From positions 1 to 14,990 of the forward strand of contig JAKLHG010000027.1 in assembly GCA_022710255.1 (NCBI GenBank): a DNA stretch of 14,990 nucleotides, given 5' to 3'. Below, piece after piece: positions 8,048 through 13,134 of the stretch (position 1 is the stretch's first letter; the number at the start of each line of letters is the position of its first letter). This stretch comes from Candidatus Hydrogenedentota bacterium. Lineage in GTDB: Bacteria; Hydrogenedentota; Hydrogenedentia; Hydrogenedentales; CAITNO01. Under the pieces are notes generated by a model. That model made no database searches. It had not been told where the DNA came from and worked only from the letters and a program-made list of their open reading frames with translations. Position numbers and translations under genes: made by a program.

Positions 8048-8076
8048 ATAGGTCTCATAGGTCATATAGGACCTAT
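8048..8076. repeat. 9-bp-period repeat containing a 7-bp inverted repeat
   Basis: Three units step by nine bases: ATAGGTCTC at 8048, ATAGGTCAT at 8057 and ATAGGACCT at 8066. Within them ATAGGTC (8057-8063) and GACCTAT (8070-8076) form a perfect inverted repeat with a 6-bp spacer. The palindrome overlaps the -10 and predicted start site of the leftward promoter, a usual place for a repressor operator. A related 9-bp-period repeat lies at 13041-13076. Confidence 0.6.
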
Positions 8077-8103
8077 ACTACAACAGTCATCCGCCGCGGT
8101 CAA
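8075..8103 (-). promoter_or_regulatory. Promoter of the hydrolase-hydratase fusion
   Basis: Minus-strand TTGACC (8098-8103, five of six consensus bases) is followed after exactly 17 bp by TAGTAT (8075-8080, four of six). Transcription would start near 8068, inside the 9-bp repeats, leaving a leader of about 35 bases. Confidence 0.55.
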
Positions 8104-8133
8104 AGGGCCTGTCTTGTGTATTCCAAGCTCCTT

Positions 8134-8161
8134 TTGCTACGCTGAGTCCGGACAATATAAA
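8134..8161 (+). promoter_or_regulatory. Promoter candidate for the sulfatase gene
   Basis: TTGCTA (8134-8139) is followed after 16 bp by TATAAA (8156-8161). The -10 matches five of six consensus bases and the -35 four of six. The predicted leader before the GTG at 8216 is about 48 bases. It lies back to back with the leftward promoter, 30 bp between the -35 elements. Confidence 0.45.
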
Positions 8162-8215
8162 CAGTCGCGAAAACATTTAGAAAGTACCGCATACACCACA
8201 ACCGGAAAGCCCAAC

Positions 8216-9781
8216 GTGACATTACCCATTCGAACTTTTCTATTCTGCATGATGGCCGTTATTTTTGTCTTTGCCGCAGCCAGTGGCGAAGGTCCGGTGG
8301 TGCCGGACGCCCCGCCGCGTCATATTGTCATTGTCCTGGTGGACGCGTTGCGCGCCGACCACCTGGGCTGTTACGGCTATGAACGCAACACCTCGCCGTT
8401 TATAGATACCCTGGCGGCTGAAAGCGTGCTTTTTGAAAGCGCCTACAGCCAGTCATCTTTTACCGTGGAATCCACCCTGTCCCTGTTCTACGGGATATAC
8501 CCCTCCGCCAACCCCTGGGGTGGCGGACAGTACGCCAATACCAACCCCAAAGTAAAGGATCTGGTCCGACTGCTTGCTGCAGGCGGATACCATACGGCGT
8601 ATTTCTCCACCAACCCCACCCTGGACTATACGGAACTGCATAGGTCCTTTGACGAACATGAATTCCTTGCGAAGACCTATGACAAGAAAAGCCAAAGCGG
8701 GAGACTGACAGAACGAGCCTTGCGCTCCATGGCGGACCATAAAGACCAAAAGACGTTTACCTACCTGCATTACGTCAGCCCACACACACCCTATACGCCC
8801 CCCGATGAATACTATCTGCGTTTTGCTCCGGAGATTTATCCGGAACCGCTGGACGCCATAGACGATGTGCGCGCGCACCTGGACACGCTGCTTGCTGAGG
8901 GTTTCGGGCCGGGCGAGGCGCGCTTCGAGGACCTGATGCTGCGGTATGACGCCGAAATCGCCCAGGACGACGATGCCATCAAGGCTTTGTTCAAAGGATT
9001 GAAGGCCTTGGGAACGCTGGAGGATACCCTGCTGGTCTTTGTCGCCGACCATGGGGAGGAGTTTTTAGAGCATGGCTCCGTTGAGCACGCCTGGTCCCTC
9101 TTCTCGGAGTCCATCCACGTTCCCCTGCTTTTCTGGATGCCAATGCGGCTGACTCCGGCACGGATACCGACCCCCGTCGCTTTGGTGGACCTCCTGCCCA
9201 GCCTGCTCGAACTGGCGGGGCTGCCCCCGGCGGAACATGCCGTGGACGGCGCCCCGCTGTTTCAGCGGGAAAATGGCGCCTGGGTGCCCAAGCCCAAAGA
9301 AAAGCCCATTATCGCTGAACTGCTCAACCCCGTGCGTAATGTCGTCCGTGCCGTCGTGGAGGGAGAATACCTGTATATCGCCGCACCCAAGTGGCTGACG
9401 TTGGAGGAGCGTGTCACCATTTCGCAAAACATGGCCGTCTCGCGTGAGGAAACACTCCGGGGAATACGTCCCTCACCGCACCCGTGGGGGGCCCTTCAAT
9501 ACGAGGCGCTTTTCAATAGGAAAAAGGACCCGGCGGAAAAAGAAAATATCCTGGAAGCAATGCCGGAGGTGCGCGACCATGTGCAGGACATTCTAAACGC
9601 TTTCCGAGAACGCTGTCCGGACCAGGTTCCCGACCCGGTCAAAATAAGCCGCATCCCGAATGTCATCTCCCACGACATCCGGATATTCCTTGAGGAGAAA
9701 GGGTATCTGAAACCTGAATCAACCCCGGAGGAGCAGTCCGAGGAAATGGAAGAGACCCTCCAAAGCCTTGGCTATTTTTGA
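8216..9781 (+). CDS. Exported sulfatase/alkaline-phosphatase-superfamily enzyme
   Basis: With the GTG at 8216 as start the product has 521 residues and opens with a signal peptide (hydrophobic core about 7-21, ending AAASG). GGAAAG lies six bases upstream, and the longer in-frame start at 7973 sits inside the divergent gene. Superfamily features are IVLVDALRADHLGCYGY with metal ligand D43 and D48, SPHTPYTPP (H190), VADHGEEF (D278, H279) and ESIHVPLLFW (H301), and the C-terminus LQSLGYF typical of sulfatases. Such enzymes hydrolyse sulfate esters, or phosphate or phosphonate esters in some subfamilies. The region that should hold the Cys/Ser-x-Pro-x-Arg formylglycine motif reads SSFTVESTLSLFYG instead, so the nucleophile may be threonine T83 and the reaction may not be sulfate hydrolysis. 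It is the first gene of a plus-strand cluster. Fold confident, substrate unknown. Confidence 0.85.
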   Translation: MTLPIRTFLFCMMAVIFVFAAASGEGPVVPDAPPRHIVIVLVDALRADHLGCYGYERNTSPFIDTLAAESVLFESAYSQSSFTVESTLSLFYGIYPSANPWGGGQYANTNPKVKDLVRLLAAGGYHTAYFSTNPTLDYTELHRSFDEHEFLAKTYDKKSQSGRLTERALRSMADHKDQKTFTYLHYVSPHTPYTPPDEYYLRFAPEIYPEPLDAIDDVRAHLDTLLAEGFGPGEARFEDLMLRYDAEIAQDDDAIKALFKGLKALGTLEDTLLVFVADHGEEFLEHGSVEHAWSLFSESIHVPLLFWMPMRLTPARIPTPVALVDLLPSLLELAGLPPAEHAVDGAPLFQRENGAWVPKPKEKPIIAELLNPVRNVVRAVVEGEYLYIAAPKWLTLEERVTISQNMAVSREETLRGIRPSPHPWGALQYEALFNRKKDPAEKENILEAMPEVRDHVQDILNAFRERCPDQVPDPVKISRIPNVISHDIRIFLEEKGYLKPESTPEEQSEEMEETLQSLGYF

Positions 9782-9797
9782 GCGAGACGGTAGTATC

Positions 9798-9804
9798 GGA
9801 AAGG
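9798..9804 (+). promoter_or_regulatory. Ribosome-binding site upstream of the ATG at 9812
   Basis: GGAAAGG ends seven bases before the ATG at 9812. The same heptamer precedes the propeller gene (10763-10769). It argues that translation of the membrane protein begins at 9812 rather than at 9873, which has no such site, even though a frameshift separates the two frames. Confidence 0.55.
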
Positions 9805-9811
9805 TGTCCTT

Positions 9812-9872
9812 ATGACAGTCCGGAAAAAAATGCATCGTATCGACAATAGGGACGATTGTACCCCTGTATTCG
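9812..9872 (+). other. Frameshifted N-terminus of the duplicated membrane protein
   Basis: The ATG at 9812 has a good ribosome-binding site but its frame soon becomes meaningless (it stops at 10156). If the A7 run at 9824-9830 is read as A6, the frame joins the membrane protein: MTVRKKCIVSTIGTIVPLYS then continues into MLITGKF. This supplies the positively charged start and first membrane helix that the second repeat also has (KRFLWMIWPLLAIHVSFMLA). Either a sequencing or assembly indel, a real mutation or slippage at the A run would explain it. Confidence 0.55.
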
Positions 9873-10538
9873 ATGCTGATCACAGGCAAGTTTTCACCCG
9901 ATCTGCGCCTTCTTTTCATAGTGCCGGAAGTGGCCTTATTTGTTGTTTTCTTTATCAGACTACTGTACGCAGAAAAATCGCCTTTGTGGAACGGCGCTGT
10001 CGCGTTTGTATTCTGGTTGCCTGTCCTCGGATTCCATTGGGCGTGGCCGGACACTGTAACCGTTTGGAAAGAGGAAGTAATCGACGTGGCAATCAGCATC
10101 GGGATAGTTGCCTTGGCGCATTGTTTCATTCAATCTACCGGCAGGGTGTTTATTAATCGGTTTTATAAAGAAGAAAACGCCCGGGCCGGCGGGAAAGAGA
10201 CAACCTCAAGGAATAAGCGGTTCTTATGGATGATTTGGCCGTTATTGGCCATTCACGTGTCCTTTATGCTGGCGTTTACGGTTGGGAACGATTCAGAGGC
10301 GATGAACTTGACACTGACAGTCCCGGCGATGATAGGTTTTCTTGTTGTATTTTTTTCGCTGTTGTATGTAGAAAAATCACTCTTGTGGAATGGCATTGTT
10401 GCCTTCCTGTTCTGGATGCCTGTGGTGGGGTGGTGGCGGCTTATACCTGAGATGCAAGAGGTCCCGTTTACGATGTGTTTTATGTCGTTTTCCAGATTGG
10501 CCTGGTACATGCTTGCATTCAGGTCCTTGGCCGGATAG
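9873..10538 (+). CDS. Internally duplicated multi-spanning membrane protein, frame-disrupted at both ends
   Basis: The uninterrupted frame encodes 221 very hydrophobic residues. It contains two copies of one module: residues about 14-52 (VPEVALFVVFFIRLLY, then AEKSPLWNGAVAFVFWLPVL) and about 147-185 (VPAMIGFLVVFFSLLY, then VEKSLLWNGIVAFLFWMPVV), 133 residues apart. The full repeat probably has four membrane helices, for eight in total once the ends are restored. Restoring one base in the A7 run at 9824-9830 and one in the T4 run at 10488-10491 gives an open frame from 9812 to 10597, 261 residues, close to two repeats. I do not recognise the family and assign no function. The gene starts 30 bp after the sulfatase stop, so the two are probably co-transcribed. 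It may be a decaying gene or a real gene with two sequence errors. Confidence 0.6.
   Translation: MLITGKFSPDLRLLFIVPEVALFVVFFIRLLYAEKSPLWNGAVAFVFWLPVLGFHWAWPDTVTVWKEEVIDVAISIGIVALAHCFIQSTGRVFINRFYKEENARAGGKETTSRNKRFLWMIWPLLAIHVSFMLAFTVGNDSEAMNLTLTVPAMIGFLVVFFSLLYVEKSLLWNGIVAFLFWMPVVGWWRLIPEMQEVPFTMCFMSFSRLAWYMLAFRSLAG
9969..10031 (+). repeat. First copy of the conserved core of the membrane-protein repeat
   Basis: This 63-bp segment encodes the AEKSPLWNGAVAFVFWLPVLG core. It matches 10368-10430 at 46 of 63 bases by hand alignment without gaps, and the two lie 399 bp (133 codons) apart in the same frame. Confidence 0.85.
10368..10430 (+). repeat. Second copy of the conserved core of the membrane-protein repeat
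   Basis: This segment encodes the VEKSLLWNGIVAFLFWMPVVG core and is the partner of 9969-10031. Most differences fall on third codon positions or swap one hydrophobic residue for another, as expected of an old duplication kept under selection. Confidence 0.85.
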
Positions 10539-10597
10539 TAATGAACTTGTTTACCTGGAGGGAAACTACCCAAATAACAAAAGCAGAACAGGCGTAA
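10492..10597 (+). other. Frameshifted C-terminus of the duplicated membrane protein
   Basis: The main frame ends at a TAG (10536-10538), but a frame one base back, ending at TAA 10595-10597, reads QIGLVHACIQVLGRIVMNLF and then TWRETTQITKAEQA. This matches the first repeat's SIGIVALAHCFIQSTGRVFI followed by NRFYKEENARAGGKE. The junction falls at the TTTT run at 10488-10491, where one extra T would restore the frame. Confidence 0.6.
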
Positions 10598-10726
10598 GAC
10601 TTTTTCAACAGGATATCCATAATAGAAAAAGAAACGTTTATCGTCCGCACTTTCAACGAAATGATGCCCATTGCGGTCCTATTCAGACACAGGGAAACAC
10701 AGATTGGCAAAAAACTCGGGGAATAG
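10598..10726 (+). other. Open segment after the membrane-protein stop, possible remnant
   Basis: Directly after the TAA at 10595-10597 the same frame stays open for 42 codons to a TAG at 10724-10726. It reads DFFNRISIIEKETFIVRTFN followed by EMMPIAVLFRHRETQIGKKL, which has a protein-like composition. No ATG with a ribosome-binding site starts it (ATGs occur at 10661 and 10664). It may be a read-through tail or a remnant of a longer gene, or simply chance; I do not call it a gene. Confidence 0.25.
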
Positions 10727-10779
10727 CAGAGAATAGTGTATAAGGTCAATGTTACCCGTATAGGAAAGGATTCTGTCTT

Positions 10780-12936
10780 ATGCGTTGCTTAACGGTGCTG
10801 TTTATCGTCCCCGTTGTCTTGTCGCTTCTTGCGGGGATGGCTGCGGCGCACGACGCCACCAACATTATTTCTCGTCCTCCATGGGTTGTACATGTGGATG
10901 TTGAGAAGAATTTGCTTTTTGTTCTTACAGATACGGCGGTGTACGCGCAGCGCATGGATAGCGGGAAACGCTTGTGGTCGCTTCCGTTCGAAACTCATGA
11001 CGACTGCACGTTCAGCCGGGATACCCTGGTCATTGAGAAGACGAAGGGATTTCAGGTGATAGACAAGAACACCGGCAAGGAACAATGGAAGGTTTCTGAG
11101 GATTCGAAAGGCAAACCCAGTCAAACCAAGTTTATCGGGAACAGTGCATGGGTATACACCTGTTTTGACGATGGGGGCGTTGTATATACCCCGGAGGGAC
11201 TTCCGCTCCAGCCGACCATTTCCGGGGAGAGGACCGGAAAGTTCGGGGTGGGTGGTTGGATGCCGGACACCAAAACCCTGTTAATAGTAACGGGAGAATC
11301 ACCGCCAAATTCACAGAAGACCCTGACCACCTGGTTCTGGCAACCGGAAAGTGGCCTGATTGAGAAGGGATACGTCCTGAGCAGCAAGGATCATCCCCTG
11401 TTGTATTACGTCACACCAGGCGGAAAAGCCGTTTTTGACGAACTAAACATCAATAACTGGAGAACCAGGCTCACCCTGATTGACGCGCGCACGGGCGTGG
11501 TGGAGCGTGTCCTGGAAACCTCGGCGGCTCGATACCATTTTACGCCTGAAGGGTATATGCTTACTGGGAGTGTTGAAGGAGACAGAATGACGGCTGTCAA
11601 TCTGGACATGGATGAGGCTGCGGTGATCCTTGCGGGAGAAGGACATGCCTTCGTTTTATATAGTCCTGTCCTGGCAGAAGGTAAAGACTGGATTTATTCC
11701 TGGGACAGGTCCCGCCGTTGCTGGCTTTGGCCCCTGGAGGAGGGAGCAACGCCCCGGATGATTTGGCAATGTCCGCCCGGGAACTATGCTCCGGGAGAAA
11801 TCAAGGCAATACGGCCCCCCCATATTTTGTTTGATACCCGCAGGAACAAGATGGAAGCCTGCCGGTTGGAAGATATGGAGTGCGTCAAAACCTGGCATGC
11901 CGAAGGGCCGCCCAGGCGGCATTTTATGTCATACGTTAGTGCAGACCTGAACCGCGCGCTGGCGTGGTACACCAGGGAGGATGCTGAAAGTCGGGAACAG
12001 GCAACTGTGACACAGGTCTTCGAAGCACATCTTGCGGAACCCATACGGGAGGTGCCCGGTTCGCCCCGTGGCCTATCTCCCGACGGCCGGCATTGCGTGG
12101 TTCAATATCCTTCAAACGGTCCTTTTCATCTGGTCGAAATAGAAAGCGGACGGACCTGCGCTTCCATTCCGGCTGAAAAGGAAATGCCCTATAACGAGGT
12201 TTTCTTTCCGCCAAATAGCCGGTATGTGGCGGTACATGCTCCCGACCAGTTGACCGTCATTCACCTGGAAAACGAGTACACGCAAGTGGACATTGATGTG
12301 CCCGTGAAATATGAAAGTTTCCCCCGTCAAACAATGTTCCATAGCATATCTTTCTCCCCGGATGGGACTTATTTTGTGTTTCAGGGTTTGGACGGATATG
12401 TAAAACTTTACAGTTCCTCGACCGGTGAGGTGGTGCGCACTTTTACGGAACCAGACATGGTAGCGGCGCGGCAGGAGAGTCCTCCGGACGGTTTTCTCGA
12501 GGCGGCGGCAAGTTTCGGGAAACGTCTCATCGGACGCATTGTAACCCTTAATCCTGTCACCCCAAAAATCACCAGCGGGTTCTCGGCGGACGGTAAACAG
12601 CTGATTACCATGGCCTCGGGACAAATTCTGCGCGTCTGGGATATCCAATCCGGCGACTTGTTACGCACCATCCGCACCGGCCTGGCGGAAGCGCGGAATG
12701 CCCGGGGAGAGCTAAACAATCACCTGGCATTAAGCCCGGATGGCGCCTATGCCTTTGCCTATAACAGTGACAGCCTTGATCTTGCCGAACTGTGGGAGAT
12801 TTCCACCGGCAAGGCCGTGCGGCATTATAATTTACCCCCCAAAAAGATTGATGAAGCCGTTGTTGCCGATAAAGGCACCAGCATCTATCTGAGAAGCGAT
12901 GAGGAACTCTATGTCCTGGCCGGGGCAAAGCGGTAA
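10780..12936 (+). CDS. Secreted beta-propeller (WD40/PQQ-like repeat) protein
   Basis: The 718-residue product starts with a signal peptide (hydrophobic core about 4-20, likely cleavage after AAA at about 23). The rest is made of propeller-type blades: early PQQ-like strands such as RMDSGKRLWSLPF (58-70) and VIDKNTGKEQWKV (93-105), a middle part with LTLIDARTGVVERVLE (231-246), and C-terminal WD40-like blades HSISFSPDGTYFVFQG (521-536), YVKLYSSSTGEVVRTF (540-555), ILRVWDIQSGDLLRTI (616-631) and LALSPDGAYAFAY (649-661). No catalytic or haem motif is visible, so a binding or scaffold role in the periplasm or outside the cell is likely (inference). A GGAAAGG sequence at 10763-10769 precedes the ATG. 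It lies on the same strand as the sulfatase and membrane protein, 182 bp after the latter's restored end. The exact blade number and ligand are unknown. Confidence 0.75.
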   Translation: MRCLTVLFIVPVVLSLLAGMAAAHDATNIISRPPWVVHVDVEKNLLFVLTDTAVYAQRMDSGKRLWSLPFETHDDCTFSRDTLVIEKTKGFQVIDKNTGKEQWKVSEDSKGKPSQTKFIGNSAWVYTCFDDGGVVYTPEGLPLQPTISGERTGKFGVGGWMPDTKTLLIVTGESPPNSQKTLTTWFWQPESGLIEKGYVLSSKDHPLLYYVTPGGKAVFDELNINNWRTRLTLIDARTGVVERVLETSAARYHFTPEGYMLTGSVEGDRMTAVNLDMDEAAVILAGEGHAFVLYSPVLAEGKDWIYSWDRSRRCWLWPLEEGATPRMIWQCPPGNYAPGEIKAIRPPHILFDTRRNKMEACRLEDMECVKTWHAEGPPRRHFMSYVSADLNRALAWYTREDAESREQATVTQVFEAHLAEPIREVPGSPRGLSPDGRHCVVQYPSNGPFHLVEIESGRTCASIPAEKEMPYNEVFFPPNSRYVAVHAPDQLTVIHLENEYTQVDIDVPVKYESFPRQTMFHSISFSPDGTYFVFQGLDGYVKLYSSSTGEVVRTFTEPDMVAARQESPPDGFLEAAASFGKRLIGRIVTLNPVTPKITSGFSADGKQLITMASGQILRVWDIQSGDLLRTIRTGLAEARNARGELNNHLALSPDGAYAFAYNSDSLDLAELWEISTGKAVRHYNLPPKKIDEAVVADKGTSIYLRSDEELYVLAGAKR

Positions 12937-13040
12937 GTAACGGAAACAGGAAAGAATCCGGGACAGCCCTGGGGCCAAGAAATTGTTCCTGCTGCCTTAC
13001 CAATGAGCCCCGGGTTTCCCTGCGCGCTGCCAGGCGACAT

Positions 13041-13076
13041 GTCGTTTGCGTCCTTTATGTCCTTTTGGTCCTTCCT
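13041..13076. repeat. Four-unit 9-bp-period repeat
   Basis: Units start every nine bases: GTCGTTTGC at 13041, GTCCTTTAT at 13050, GTCCTTTTG at 13059 and GTCCTTCCT at 13068. The GTCCT core recurs, on the opposite strand, in the 9-bp-period repeat at 8048-8076. It lies between the convergent ends of the propeller gene and the dihaem gene. The first unit overlaps the palindrome CGACATGTCG (13035-13044). Function unknown. Confidence 0.6.
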
Positions 13077-13108
13077 CTTTGCTTTTCCAGTTCCGACTAC
13101 CGCCTTTC

Positions 13109-13133
13109 AGCACACATCGTAATACAATGTGCT
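13109..13133. repeat. Inverted repeat between convergent genes
   Basis: AGCACA (13109-13114) and TGTGCT (13128-13133) are perfect complements over a 13-base loop, with CTTTCAG repeated directly at 13104-13110 and 13132-13138. It sits just beyond the stop of the dihaem gene and could help end transcription on either strand, but no T run follows. Confidence 0.35.
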
Positions 13134-13134
13134 T

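Noticed and set aside
7973..8215. Upstream in-frame start for the sulfatase
   Set aside because: It begins within the divergent hydrolase-hydratase gene and would translate through both promoters; the GTG at 8216 directly precedes a signal peptide and has an upstream GGAAAG.
9812..10156. Independent 114-residue gene at 9812
   Set aside because: After the first six codons its sequence is rich in Arg, Cys and His with no pattern, and the overlapping frame holds the clear duplicated membrane protein. Only its start codon and first codons look real.
12605..13003. Minus-strand open frame overlapping the end of the propeller gene
   Set aside because: Most of it is antisense to WD40-like blades, its composition is random-looking, and no ribosome-binding site precedes it.
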